This document shows positions 1 through 9,689 of a stretch of 64,000 nt of DNA, in pieces; the first letter of the stretch is position 1; every line of letters starts with the position of its first letter. The position numbers and the translations under genes are program-made. The stretch spans positions 38,100 through 102,099 of the forward strand of contig NZ_JACAPR010000023.1 of NCBI RefSeq assembly GCF_013385635.1, written 5' to 3'. This DNA comes from Pseudomonas gingeri (GTDB lineage: Bacteria > Pseudomonadota > Gammaproteobacteria > Pseudomonadales > Pseudomonadaceae). The notes beneath the pieces were generated by a model. The model saw only the letters and a list, made by a program, of their open reading frames with translations. It was not told where the DNA came from and made no database searches.

Positions 1-165
1 GGCGAAGGCAAGGAAATTCCCGACGGCTCGCTGGTGATGGGATCGCCGGGCAAGGTGGTGCGCGAGCTGACCGAGCCGCAGAAGAAGATGCTCGAGGCCA
101 GTGCCGCCCACTATGTGCACAATTCGCAGCGTTATGCCCGCGACTTGCAGGAAGACGGGCAATGA
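1..165 (+). CDS. Gamma-carbonic-anhydrase-like hexapeptide protein, C-terminal part
   Basis: The window opens inside this gene; only the last 54 codons are present. The reading frame gives a tail with DGSLVMGSPGKVVREL followed by a helical segment ending in RYARDLQEDGQ. The phrase V-x-G-S-P-G-K-V-x-R is typical of the last left-handed beta-helix coil of the YrdA/CaiE-type gamma carbonic anhydrase family, which forms cytoplasmic trimers that usually bind a metal. The metal-binding histidines lie upstream and cannot be checked. The stop codon overlaps the start of the DUF1289 gene in an ATGA arrangement, so the two are probably translationally coupled. Confidence 0.8.
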   Translation, partial: GEGKEIPDGSLVMGSPGKVVRELTEPQKKMLEASAAHYVHNSQRYARDLQEDGQ

Positions 166-371
166 CCACGCCGGAGCGTCCGGTGCCCTCGCCCTGCGTG
201 AGTATCTGCGCGCTGGACGAGCAGGATATCTGTACCGGTTGCCAGCGCACGGTCGAGGAAATCACCCGCTGGAGCCGGATGGATAACGTCGAGCGTCGCG
301 AAGTGCTCGGGCGTTGCCATGAGCGGGCCAAGTCCAGCGGGCTGCTGTGGATGCTCGGGACGAAGGGCTGA
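162..371 (+). CDS. DUF1289 domain-containing small protein
   Basis: This 69-residue protein carries the DUF1289 signature: SPCVSICALDE, then D-I-C-T-G-C-Q-R-T, then EEITRW. Four cysteines in C-x3-C-x6-C-x2-C spacing suggest metal binding, which is inference. The family's function is not established. It overlaps the preceding hexapeptide gene by 4 bases (ATGA), so the two form one transcription unit. Length and start agree with the family. Confidence 0.88.
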   Translation: MTTPERPVPSPCVSICALDEQDICTGCQRTVEEITRWSRMDNVERREVLGRCHERAKSSGLLWMLGTKG

Positions 372-446
372 TTCAGCTCCCGGCTGTGACCCTCCTGGCG
401 CTTTGCGGTAATCTGTAGGGCTACATCGACAGGTAGTCCTTGCCCC

Positions 447-914
447 ATGCTCTTTCTTATCGCCTATATCGCCAGCGTCGTGCTGATCAACTTCGCGTTT
501 TCCAGCGCGCCGCACCTGGACATCATCTGGTCGGCCTGGGGCGGGCTGGTATTTATCCTGCGCGATATGGTCCAGACCCGTTTCGGTCACGGGGCCATTG
601 TGGCCATGCTGGCGGCGCTGGTGCTGTCGTATGTGACCTCCGACCCGACCATCGCCCTGGCCAGCGCCAGCGCTTTCGCCATTTCCGAATGCATCGACTG
701 GCTGGTGTTCAGTATCACCAGGCGCCCGCTGCACGACCGCCTGTGGATAAGTTCGGCGCTCAGCATCCCGTTGGACACCTTTATCTTCTTCGGCCTGATC
801 GGCGCGTTGACCCCGGGCGTGGTCCTGACCGCGCTGGGCTCCAAGTTCGCCGGGGTCACCGTGGTCTGGCTGGTCATGGCCTGGCGTCTGCGCAAAGCCG
901 CTCATCCGGCCTGA
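447..914 (+). CDS. VUT family (YhhQ-like) integral membrane protein
   Basis: The 155-residue product is almost entirely hydrophobic, with about five predicted membrane segments beginning LFLIAYIASVVLINFAF. The segment FILRDMVQTRFGH followed by IALASASAFAISECIDW resembles the VUT/YhhQ family, whose E. coli member is a queuosine-precursor (preQ0/preQ1) transporter. Members of this size in Pseudomonas are short compared with YhhQ, so the substrate is uncertain. No strong ribosome-binding site precedes the ATG; the only purine run is AGG at about -17. It stands between the DUF1289 gene and purT with its own short leader. Confidence 0.8.
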   Translation: MLFLIAYIASVVLINFAFSSAPHLDIIWSAWGGLVFILRDMVQTRFGHGAIVAMLAALVLSYVTSDPTIALASASAFAISECIDWLVFSITRRPLHDRLWISSALSIPLDTFIFFGLIGALTPGVVLTALGSKFAGVTVVWLVMAWRLRKAAHPA

Positions 915-1013
915 AACGATTTGCCCCAGTTCATGTAAAATGCCCGCCTTTAATTCCCAGCAGGTGCCCGCCGATCGGGCGCCTACGATGATCTGCTTCC
1001 TTGAGGACCTGAA

Positions 1014-2195
1014 ATGACCCGTATCGGAACTCCACTGTCGCCGACCGCGACTCGCGTATTGCTCTGTGGCTGTGGTGAGCTGGGCAAGGAAGTCGTGATC
1101 GAACTGCAACGCCTGGGCGTTGAGGTGATCGCGGTTGACCGTTATGCCGATGCGCCGGCCATGCAGGTCGCCCATCGCAGCCACGTGATCAACATGCTCG
1201 ACGGCGCAGCCCTGCGGGCCGTGATCGAAGCCGAGAAGCCGCACTTCATCGTCCCGGAAATCGAAGCCATTGCCACCGCCACCCTGGTGGAGTTGGAGGC
1301 CGAAGGTTTCACCGTGGTGCCGACCGCCCGCGCCGCGCAACTGACCATGAACCGTGAGGGTATCCGTCGCCTGGCCGCCGAAGAGCTGAAGCTGCCGACC
1401 TCACCGTACCACTTCGCCGACACCTTCGAGGCCTACAGCAAGGCCGTCGAGGACCTGGGTTTCCCATGCGTGGTCAAGCCGGTGATGAGTTCGTCGGGCA
1501 AGGGCCAGAGCCTGCTGCGCAGTGTCGATGATGTGCAGAAGGCCTGGGATTACGCCCAGGAAGGCGGTCGTGCCGGTAAAGGCAGGGTGATTGTCGAGGG
1601 TTTCATCGACTTCGACTACGAAATCACCTTGCTGACCGTGCGTCATGTCGGCGGCACCACGTTCTGCGCGCCGGTCGGTCACCGTCAGGAGAAGGGCGAC
1701 TACCAGGAGTCCTGGCAGCCGCAAGCCATGAGTCCGCTGGCCTTGGCCGAATCGGAGCGGGTCGCCAAGGCAGTGACTGAAGCCCTCGGTGGGCGCGGCA
1801 TGTTTGGCGTCGAGTTGTTCATCAAGGGCGACCAGGTGTGGTTCAGCGAAGTATCGCCGCGCCCCCATGACACCGGCATGGTGACCATGATTTCCCAGGA
1901 CTTGTCGCAGTTCGCGCTGCACGCCCGGGCGATTCTCGGCTTGCCGATCCCGTTGATCCGTCAGTTCGGCCCGTCGGCCTCGGCGGTGATCCTGGTGGAG
2001 GGGCAATCGACCCGGACCGCCTTCGCCAACCTCGGTGCGGCGTTGAGCGAGCCGGATACCGCCTTGCGCCTGTTCGGCAAGCCGGAAGTCAACGGCCAGC
2101 GCCGCATGGGTGTGGCCCTGGCGCGTGACGAGTCGATCGAAGCCGCGCGGGCCAAGGCGACCCGTGCCGCTCAGGCTGTTGTGGTCGAGCTGTAA
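1014..2195 (+). CDS. purT: Formate-dependent phosphoribosylglycinamide formyltransferase
   Basis: PurT (393 aa) makes N-formyl-GAR from GAR, formate and ATP, a folate-independent alternative to PurN in de novo purine synthesis in the cytoplasm. The N-terminal pre-ATP-grasp fold starts with LLCGCGELGKEV. The ATP-grasp domain contains KPVMSSSGKGQS and the metal/phosphate region VWFSEVSPRPHDTGMVT. Length matches the family (about 392). GAGGA lies 7 bases before the ATG. It is monocistronic and is followed by a REPIN, which may stabilise its 3' end or separate it from the convergent MFS gene. Confidence 0.97.
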   Translation: MTRIGTPLSPTATRVLLCGCGELGKEVVIELQRLGVEVIAVDRYADAPAMQVAHRSHVINMLDGAALRAVIEAEKPHFIVPEIEAIATATLVELEAEGFTVVPTARAAQLTMNREGIRRLAAEELKLPTSPYHFADTFEAYSKAVEDLGFPCVVKPVMSSSGKGQSLLRSVDDVQKAWDYAQEGGRAGKGRVIVEGFIDFDYEITLLTVRHVGGTTFCAPVGHRQEKGDYQESWQPQAMSPLALAESERVAKAVTEALGGRGMFGVELFIKGDQVWFSEVSPRPHDTGMVTMISQDLSQFALHARAILGLPIPLIRQFGPSASAVILVEGQSTRTAFANLGAALSEPDTALRLFGKPEVNGQRRMGVALARDESIEAARAKATRAAQAVVVEL

Positions 2196-2208
2196 CCCTG
2201 GTGCGCCA

Positions 2209-2299
2209 TTCGCGGGCAAGCCCGCTCCCACAGTGATCGAGTCGTATCCGGATTTTGTCCACGACGCAAAAACCTGTGGGAGCGGGCTTGTCCGCGAAG
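2209..2299. repeat. REPIN (inverted REP pair, CGGGCTTG class)
   Basis: The left arm (2209-2233) contains CGCGGGCAAGCCCGCTCCCA, and the right arm (2275-2299) contains its near-perfect inverse ending TTGTCCGCGAA. About 40 bases separate them. It lies between the convergent purT and MFS genes, a usual place for Pseudomonas REPINs. It could form a long hairpin and act as a transcript end or stabiliser. Confidence 0.9.
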
Positions 2300-2325
2300 A
2301 GCCCCTCAACGCCTGAGCAGTTCTA

Positions 2326-3642
2326 TCAGGCGACCTTGTTCAAATCGTTGTAGCGCGTTTCCTTCAAACAGAAAATCGCAATCAGGCTCAACGCCGCCGC
2401 CCCCGATACATACCCGCCGACCCAGCTCAGACCGCCCATCGTCACCAGTTTCTGGGCAAAGAACGGTGCGGCCGAAGCTCCGACGATACCGCCCAGATTG
2501 TAGGCCGCCGACGCGCCGGTATAACGCACGTGGGTAGGAAACAGTTCAGGCAGCAACGCACCCATCGGCGCGAAGGTAATCCCCATCAGGAATAGCTCCA
2601 GGCACAGGAACAGCGCGACGCCGGTGGTCGAGCCGTGGCCCAGCAGCGGTTCCATGGTGAAACCGGACAGCAGTGCCAGCACCCCGCCGAGAATCAGCAC
2701 CGGCTTGCGTCCGAAGCGGTCGCTGGCCCAGGCTGCCAGTGGTGTGGCCGCGGCCATGAACAGCACGGCAAAACACAGCAGCCCGAGGAAGGTTTCGCGG
2801 CTGTAGCCGAGGTTGGCCACGCCGTAGCTCAGGGAAAACACCGCCGAGATATAGAACAGCGCGTAGCACACCACCATCGCCACGGAGCCCAGCAGTACTG
2901 GCGCCCAGTAGCGGCTGAACAGCTCGATCAGCGGCATCTTCACCCGCTCCTGGCGCGCCACGGCGTTGGCGAAGACCGGGCTTTCCTCCAGCTTGAGGCG
3001 GACGTACAGACCGACGATCACCAGCGCGGCGCTGAGCAGGAACGGAATGCGCCAGCCCCAGGAACGGAACTGCTCGTCGCTCAGGGTCATGGCCAGGATC
3101 AGGAACAGGCCGTTGGCGGCGAGAAAGCCGATCGAAGGGCCCAGTTGCGGAAACATGCCGAACCAGGCGCGTTTGCCTTCGGGGGCGTTCTCGGTCGCCA
3201 GCAGCGCGGCCCCGCCCCATTCGCCGCCAAGTCCCAGGCCCTGGCCGAAGCGCAGCAGGCACAGCAGGATCGGCGCCCAGGCGCCGATGGTCGCGTAGCC
3301 GGGCAGCACGCCGATCAGCGTGGTGCAGATGCCCATCAGCAGTAGCGAGGCGACCAGGGTCGATTTGCGTCCGATACGGTCACCGAAGTGGCCGAACAGG
3401 ATCGATCCCAGCGGGCGCGCCAGGAACGCGATACCAAAGGTCAGGAAGGCCGAGAGCATCTGCGCGGTGCCGTCAGTCTGTGGGAAAAATACCGGGCCGA
3501 TCACCAGCGCGGCAGCGGTGGCATAGACATAGAAGTCGTAGAACTCGATGGCCGTGCCGATAAAACTGGCGGTCGCCACCCGCGAAGTGGAGTTCAGCGG
3601 CTTGTTCGGAGTGGAATCGTCAAAGGTGGTGCTGGAGGTCAT
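2326..3642 (-). CDS. MFS metabolite:H+ symporter (MHS family)
   Basis: A 438-residue inner-membrane transporter with about 12 hydrophobic segments. The family signature between TM2 and TM3 is visible as GHFGDRIGRKS, and the second-half repeat as ASDRFGRKPVL. The N-terminal FIGTAIEFYDFYVY and the loop RFGQGLGLGGEWGG are typical of the MHS (ShiA/ProP/KgtP-like) subfamily, which imports organic acids, osmolytes or shikimate with protons. The substrate cannot be told from sequence. AGGGAAG precedes the ATG. It is a single gene on the minus strand, separated from the CNNM gene by its own leader. Confidence 0.92.
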   Translation of the reverse strand: MTSSTTFDDSTPNKPLNSTSRVATASFIGTAIEFYDFYVYATAAALVIGPVFFPQTDGTAQMLSAFLTFGIAFLARPLGSILFGHFGDRIGRKSTLVASLLLMGICTTLIGVLPGYATIGAWAPILLCLLRFGQGLGLGGEWGGAALLATENAPEGKRAWFGMFPQLGPSIGFLAANGLFLILAMTLSDEQFRSWGWRIPFLLSAALVIVGLYVRLKLEESPVFANAVARQERVKMPLIELFSRYWAPVLLGSVAMVVCYALFYISAVFSLSYGVANLGYSRETFLGLLCFAVLFMAAATPLAAWASDRFGRKPVLILGGVLALLSGFTMEPLLGHGSTTGVALFLCLELFLMGITFAPMGALLPELFPTHVRYTGASAAYNLGGIVGASAAPFFAQKLVTMGGLSWVGGYVSGAAALSLIAIFCLKETRYNDLNKVA

Positions 3643-3705
3643 TGCGAGCTTCCCTGAAAGTTTTGCACGTGCGAATTATTAGTATGAACACCCAGGGGTA
3701 AGGGC

Positions 3706-4950
3706 TTATTCCCGTGCGACCGCTTGTAGGGTCGAACTGGTATGCCAGGCCAGCACCTTGCTGACCCGGTTGTCCTCGGTTTCGAGGATTTCCAGGCGAT
3801 AACGACCGATCTTCAGGCAGACCGCACTGTCCGGAATGGTTTCCAGGGCTTCGGTGACCAGGCCGTTGAGGGTCTTCGGGCCATCACTGGGCAGGTGCCA
3901 GCCCAGGCTCTTGTTCAGTTCGCGGATCGATGCGGCGCCGTCGATCACCAGGCGGCCGTCGGCCTGCGGGTGGATATGCGGGTTGGCCAGGCTGTGCTCG
4001 CTTTCGAATTCGCCGACGATCTCTTCGAGAATGTCTTCCAGGGTGACGATGCCGAGCACTTCGCCGTATTCGTCCACCACCATGCCCTGGCGTCGCTGCT
4101 GTTTGTGGAAGTTCAGCAGTTGCAGTTGCAGCGGCGTGCTTTCCGGCACGAAGTACGGTTCACGGCAGGCGGCGAGCAGGGAGGCTTTGGTCAGGCTGGC
4201 ATCGAACAGTTGATGAAGGATCTGGCGGGTATTGAGCACCGCCTCGACCTGGTTGATATCGCTGTGGAACACCGGCAGGCGGGTGCGTCGGTTCTTCAGC
4301 AACTGCGCGATGATGTCCTCGATGGAGTCGTCGAGGTTGACCCCTTCTACTTCGCTACGGGGCACCAGGATGTCGTTGACCGTGATGTTGTGCAGCGCAT
4401 GGATGCTGGACAGAGACGGGTGGCGCGCCGGGTGCTCCGGTTCGTCTTCCGGATCGAGGGGAGGCATGTCCTCGTCGCTCTGCTTGACCGTGCCGGGCTT
4501 GCTGATAAAGGGGCGCAGCAGCAGGCGGGCGGCACCGTTGAGCAGCCAGGCCGCGGGATAGAGGATTTTCAGCGGGACGCCGAGCAAGGCGTTGCCGGTC
4601 GCGAGGATGGCTTCTGGGTAGCGGGCGGCGAGCAGGCGCGGCAGGTAGTCGGCGAATACCAGTAGCGCCACCGTGCTGCCCAGGCACGCGAGCCAGGGGC
4701 CGTGTTCGCCCCAGAGCAGCAGCGAGAGCAGGGTGCCGATGATCACCGCGACGATGCGGCACAGGGTGTTGCAGAGGATCAGGCTGTCCCGCGGGAAGCT
4801 CAGGCGCGCGGCGGGTTTGTCACCCGAGCGCGAGGCCGGGCGCTGTGCCGTGAGCAATTGCTGGGCGACTTCGATGGCGGTGAACAGCGCCGACCAGAGG
4901 ATCAGCAGGGCCAATACAGCGAGCATCGGTCCGGCGGGCAGGTTGTCCAT
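3706..4950 (-). CDS. CNNM/CorC (HlyC/CorC) family membrane protein with CBS pair
   Basis: This 414-residue protein has an N-terminal DUF21/CNNM membrane domain (residues about 1-160), a CBS pair starting near NITVNDILVPRSEVEG (about 180-310, including MVVDEYGEVLGIVTLEDIL), and a C-terminal CorC_HlyC domain (about 330-405). This matches the YfjD/CorB-like group, linked in the family to Mg2+ or other divalent-cation efflux or homeostasis. It begins 12 bases after the ypjD-like gene, so the two are co-transcribed. The same pair lies upstream of ffh in many gammaproteobacteria. Confidence 0.92.
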   Translation of the reverse strand: MDNLPAGPMLAVLALLILWSALFTAIEVAQQLLTAQRPASRSGDKPAARLSFPRDSLILCNTLCRIVAVIIGTLLSLLLWGEHGPWLACLGSTVALLVFADYLPRLLAARYPEAILATGNALLGVPLKILYPAAWLLNGAARLLLRPFISKPGTVKQSDEDMPPLDPEDEPEHPARHPSLSSIHALHNITVNDILVPRSEVEGVNLDDSIEDIIAQLLKNRRTRLPVFHSDINQVEAVLNTRQILHQLFDASLTKASLLAACREPYFVPESTPLQLQLLNFHKQQRRQGMVVDEYGEVLGIVTLEDILEEIVGEFESEHSLANPHIHPQADGRLVIDGAASIRELNKSLGWHLPSDGPKTLNGLVTEALETIPDSAVCLKIGRYRLEILETEDNRVSKVLAWHTSSTLQAVARE

Positions 4951-4962
4951 GATTTCGGCCCG

Positions 4963-5775
4963 TCAGATATGCAGGATGTATTCGCGGACCAGCTTGCTGC
5001 CAAAATAGGCCAGCATCAGCAGGCAGAAACCGGCCAGGGTCCAGCGGATTGCCTTGTGCCCGCGCCAGCCGAGGCGGTTGCGGCCCCACAGCAGCACGCT
5101 GAACACCACCCAGGCCAGGCAGGCCAGCAGGGTCTTGTGCACCAGGTGCTGGGCGAAGAGGTTCTCGACGAACAGCCAGCCGGAGATCAGTGACAGCGAC
5201 AGCAGTGTCCAGCCGGCCCAGAGGAAACCGAACAGCAGGCTTTCCATGGTTTGCAGCGGCGGGAAGTTCTTGATCAGCCCGGAAGGATGCTTGTGCTTGA
5301 GCTGGTGGTCCTGCAACAGCAGCAGCAGGGCCTGGAACACTGCGATGGTAAACATGCCGTAGGCGAGGATCGACAGCAGGATATGCGCAAGGATGCCCGG
5401 CTCTTCATCGATGATCTGCACCGTGCCCGAGGGCGCGAACTGAGCCAATAGCACCGTCAGCAGGCCTAGCGGGAACAGCAGGATCAGCAGGTTCTCCACG
5501 GGGATCCGCGCACAGGCGACCAGGGTCAGGGCGATCACCGCGACGGCGATCAGGCTGGCGGCGTTGAAGAAGTCCAGGCCCAGTCCGACCGGGGTCGCCA
5601 GGTGGGTGCACAGGGCAATCGCGTGGGCCAGCACGGCGAATACGCCGAGCCCGACCAGCAGGCGTTTGTCGGCCTTGGCACACTGGCGCAGGCGAGTGCC
5701 TTGATAGAGGGTCGCAGCGGCATACAAGCAGGCGGCGGCGAGGCTGGTCAGCAAACTGGGTGACAAAGGAAGCAT
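4963..5775 (-). CDS. CcsA-family inner-membrane protein (YpjD-like)
   Basis: A polytopic protein of 270 aa with eight or so hydrophobic segments and the cytochrome c assembly (CcsA/CcmC-type) fold; the segment DEEPGILAHILLSILAYGMF holds a conserved histidine region. I chose the ATG at 5775 (protein starts MLPLSPSLL) because AGGACTT stands just before it; an open frame extends to 5832 without a ribosome-binding site. A specific haem-handling role has not been shown for the YpjD branch, so the function is inferred from the family only. It is first in a two-gene unit with the CNNM gene and divergent from ffh. Confidence 0.88.
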   Translation of the reverse strand: MLPLSPSLLTSLAAACLYAAATLYQGTRLRQCAKADKRLLVGLGVFAVLAHAIALCTHLATPVGLGLDFFNAASLIAVAVIALTLVACARIPVENLLILLFPLGLLTVLLAQFAPSGTVQIIDEEPGILAHILLSILAYGMFTIAVFQALLLLLQDHQLKHKHPSGLIKNFPPLQTMESLLFGFLWAGWTLLSLSLISGWLFVENLFAQHLVHKTLLACLAWVVFSVLLWGRNRLGWRGHKAIRWTLAGFCLLMLAYFGSKLVREYILHI

Positions 5776-5870
5776 AAGTCCTGTGAAGCAAGCCCGAAAG
5801 GCGCTGAGTTTGGCATACAACCGCCAGTCCACGAAAGACCGTGGCGCTAGTGCCGCGCACGCAGTCTCGC

Positions 5871-5876
5871 TATAAT
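5871..5876 (+). promoter_or_regulatory. Candidate -10 box for ffh
   Basis: A perfect TATAAT lies about 100 bases upstream of the ffh start in the divergent spacer. No good -35 hexamer is visible at 16-18 bases, so this is a suggestion only. Confidence 0.4.
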
Positions 5877-5974
5877 CCGCGACCTGCCCACGCCGCAGGC
5901 TCGCCAGGCACGCTTTTGACTACGCCGGCAGCCTATTACCTCGGTTCTATATTAGGGGCCTCAAAGGATCGCGC

Positions 5975-7351
<1,377 letters not shown>

Positions 7352-7359
7352 AGAATCTG

Positions 7360-7454
7360 CGCCGGCTGTCATGCCGGCGTTGCCCCGCACGGACGCGGGG
7401 ATCTCCAGTAAACCCGCGCTATGCGGGAGCTGACCGGCCGTTTTTTATGACGGC
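7360..7454 (+). terminator. Array of small hairpins after ffh (putative terminator region)
   Basis: Four consecutive stem-loops are readable: CGCCGGC/GCCGGCG (7360-7379), CCCCGC/GCGGGG (7383-7400), CCCGC/GCGGG (7413-7427) and GCCGT/ACGGC with a T-rich loop (7437-7454). A run of six T follows CCGGCCG at 7441. Some part of this probably ends the ffh transcript, but no single hairpin plus T-run has the classical form, so the terminator assignment is tentative. Confidence 0.5.
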
Positions 7455-7502
7455 TCTATGGCAAATCTTGATTGCATGGCGCCAGGCGCCGGAAAAAGTC
7501 AT

Positions 7503-7530
7503 TTGCAAAAGTCCGGATATTCCTTAGAAT
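7503..7530 (+). promoter_or_regulatory. Candidate sigma-70 promoter of the rpsP operon
   Basis: TTGCAA (7503-7508) and TAGAAT (7525-7530) are separated by 16 bases and lie about 70 bases before the rpsP ATG. This is a reasonable housekeeping promoter for the rpsP-rimM-trmD-rplS operon. It is inferred from sequence only. Confidence 0.55.
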
Positions 7531-7602
7531 ATGCGGCCTTTCGGGCACCTATGCCCGCTGTGCATTTAGATTTGCAGCACCGACTACAGGAACGATGTTC
7601 AC

Positions 7603-7854
7603 ATGCTAACAATCCGTCTTGCCCTTGGCGGCTCCAAAAAGCGCCCGTTTTACCACCTGACCGTAACCGACAGCCGCAACGCTCGTGACGGTTCGCACAA
7701 AGAACAAGTGGGTTTCTTCAACCCGGTTGCTCGTGGTCAGGAAGTTCGTCTGTCCGTGAACCAAGAGCGCGTAGCCTACTGGCTGAGCGTTGGTGCACAA
7801 CCCTCTGAGCGCGTTGCTCAGTTGCTGAAGGAAAACGCTAAGGTTGCGGCCTGA
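7603..7854 (+). CDS. rpsP: 30S ribosomal protein S16
   Basis: S16 (83 aa) starts MLTIRLALGGSKKRPFY, the conserved N-terminus of the family, and continues with YHLTVTDSRNARDG. It binds 16S rRNA early in small-subunit assembly. It is the first gene of the classical rpsP-rimM-trmD-rplS operon; AGGAACG precedes the ATG and rimM follows after 5 bases. Confidence 0.98.
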   Translation: MLTIRLALGGSKKRPFYHLTVTDSRNARDGSHKEQVGFFNPVARGQEVRLSVNQERVAYWLSVGAQPSERVAQLLKENAKVAA

Positions 7855-7859
7855 GCAAT

Positions 7860-8396
7860 ATGAACGCGACGCCGGCTTCTACCGATGATTTGATCGTTAT
7901 CGGCAAGATCTACTCTGTTCATGGCGTTCGCGGCGAAGTGAAGGTTTATTCCTTTACTGATCCAATCAAAAACCTGTTGGACTACAAAACCTGGACGCTC
8001 AAGCGCGAAGGTAGCGTGAAACAGGTAGAGCTGGTCAGCGGACGCGGGAACGACAAGTTCCTGGTCGCAAAGCTCAAGGGTCTCGATGATCGTGAAGAAG
8101 CGCGTCTTCTGGCCGGTTATGAGATCTGCGTGCCGCGCAACCTGTTTCCTGAACTGACCGACGGCGAGTACTACTGGTACCAGCTGGAAGGTCTCAAGGT
8201 CATCGATACCCTCGGACAACTGTTCGGGAAAGTCGATCACCTGCTGGAGACTGGCTCGAATGATGTCATGGTGGTCAAGCCTTGCCCGGGCAGCCTGGAT
8301 GATCGCGAACGCCTGTTGCCCTATACGGAGCAATGCGTGTTGGCCGTCGACCTTGCCGCTGGCGAGATGAAGGTGGATTGGGATGCGGACTTCTAA
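7860..8396 (+). CDS. rimM: 16S rRNA processing / ribosome maturation factor RimM
   Basis: RimM (178 aa) assists maturation of the 30S head region and binds S19. The N-terminal RimM beta-barrel begins VIGKIYSVHGVRGEVKV, and the C-terminal PRC-barrel includes YYWYQLEGLKV and ends MKVDWDADF, as in other gammaproteobacterial RimM. It is spaced 5 bases from rpsP and 3 bases from trmD, fitting one polycistronic message. Confidence 0.97.
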   Translation: MNATPASTDDLIVIGKIYSVHGVRGEVKVYSFTDPIKNLLDYKTWTLKREGSVKQVELVSGRGNDKFLVAKLKGLDDREEARLLAGYEICVPRNLFPELTDGEYYWYQLEGLKVIDTLGQLFGKVDHLLETGSNDVMVVKPCPGSLDDRERLLPYTEQCVLAVDLAAGEMKVDWDADF

Positions 8397-8399
8397 GCG

Positions 8400-9152
8400 A
8401 TGGCTAGCCTGCGCGTAGAAGTGATCAGTTTGTTTCCCGAAATGTTTTCCGCCATCAGCGATTACGGCATCACCAGTCGTGCGGTGAAACAGGGGCTCTT
8501 GCAGTTGACCTGTTGGAACCCGCGGGACTACACGACGGATCGACATCACACTGTGGACGATCGCCCATTTGGCGGTGGTCCGGGCATGGTGATGAAGATC
8601 AAGCCCCTTGAGGACGCCCTGGTTCAGGCCAAGGCAGCAGCAGGGGAGGCGGCGAAGGTGATTTACCTGTCGCCCCAGGGCCGGCAACTGAATCAGTTGG
8701 CGGTACGCGACCTGGCGAACAAGGAAGCCTTGATCCTCATTGCAGGTCGTTACGAAGGCATTGACGAGCGCTTTATAGAGGCTCATGTCGATGAAGAGTG
8801 GTCGATTGGGGACTATGTTCTTTCCGGTGGCGAGCTGCCGGCGATGGTCCTGATAGATGCGGTTACACGGCTGCTGCCCGGAGCTTTAGGGCATGCGGAC
8901 TCCGCGGAGGAAGATTCCTTCACGGATGGTTTGCTGGATTGCCCGCACTACACCCGTCCGGAGGTGTATGCGGATCAGCGTGTTCCCGACGTGTTGCTCA
9001 GTGGCAACCACGCACATATCCGGCGTTGGCGTCTGAAGCAGTCCCTTGGCAGGACCTCGGAACGACGCGCCGATCTTCTGGAAAGCCGCTCGCTTTCTGG
9101 AGAAGAGAAGAAGCTGCTCGAGGAATACATCCGCGAGCGGGACGATAGTTAA
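8400..9152 (+). CDS. trmD: tRNA (guanine-N1)-methyltransferase
   Basis: TrmD (250 aa) methylates G37 at N1 in tRNAs reading CNN codons, which prevents +1 frameshifting. It belongs to the SPOUT (knotted) methyltransferases. Family landmarks are VISLFPEMF, DDRPFGGGPGMVMK, the AdoMet-knot segment IGDYVLSGGELPAM and the C-terminal GNHAHIRRWR. It is the third gene of the rpsP operon. Confidence 0.98.
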   Translation: MASLRVEVISLFPEMFSAISDYGITSRAVKQGLLQLTCWNPRDYTTDRHHTVDDRPFGGGPGMVMKIKPLEDALVQAKAAAGEAAKVIYLSPQGRQLNQLAVRDLANKEALILIAGRYEGIDERFIEAHVDEEWSIGDYVLSGGELPAMVLIDAVTRLLPGALGHADSAEEDSFTDGLLDCPHYTRPEVYADQRVPDVLLSGNHAHIRRWRLKQSLGRTSERRADLLESRSLSGEEKKLLEEYIRERDDS

Positions 9153-9197
9153 CAACGTATCGATGGTAGATCAGACGATTTACCTTAGGAGCACAGC

Positions 9198-9548
9198 ATG
9201 ACTAACAAAATCATCCTTGCACTCGAAGCAGAGCAGATGACCAAAGAGATCCCTACCTTTGCCCCGGGCGACACCATTGTCGTTCAGGTGAAAGTGAAGG
9301 AAGGCGACCGTTCGCGTCTGCAGGCGTTCGAAGGCGTGGTAATTGCCAAGCGTAACCGTGGTGTGAACAGCGCGTTCACCGTACGTAAAATCTCCAACGG
9401 TGTTGGCGTAGAGCGTACTTTCCAGACCTACAGCCCGCAAATCGACAGCATGGCTGTCAAGCGTCGCGGCGACGTACGTAAGGCCAAGCTGTACTACCTG
9501 CGCGACCTGTCGGGTAAAGCAGCTCGCATCAAGGAAAAACTGGCTTAA
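9198..9548 (+). CDS. rplS: 50S ribosomal protein L19
   Basis: L19 (116 aa) lies at the 30S-50S interface. Conserved stretches include [31 protein letters not shown] and [24 protein letters not shown] precedes the ATG. It is the last gene of the operon and is followed at once by a strong intrinsic terminator. Confidence 0.98.
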
Positions 9549-9566
9549 GTCCAGCTTCCGATGCAG

Positions 9567-9594
9567 AAAAAAGCAGCCTACGGGCTGCTTTTTT
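9567..9594 (+). terminator. Intrinsic terminator of the rpsP-rplS operon
   Basis: AAAAAAGCAGCC, a TACG loop and GGCTGCTTTTTT form a perfect stem with flanking A and T runs, 18 bases after the rplS stop. The symmetry would let it act in both directions. Confidence 0.95.
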
Positions 9595-9657
9595 GTTGTC
9601 TGCGTTTTGAAAAAACCATTGGTCGCTGTCACAGTCAGATTGCAATGGATACCCCGT

Positions 9658-9683
9658 GCAGGAGCTGGCTTGCCAGCGATGAG
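9658..9683 (+). repeat. Single REP unit just upstream of xerD
   Basis: The sequence contains GGAGCTGGCTTGCCAGCGATG, which matches one arm of the REPINs found elsewhere in the window (compare 35492-35512). No inverse partner follows. It ends 6 bases before the xerD ATG, so it occupies the place where a ribosome-binding site would be expected. Confidence 0.85.
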
Positions 9684-9689
9684 ACCCTT

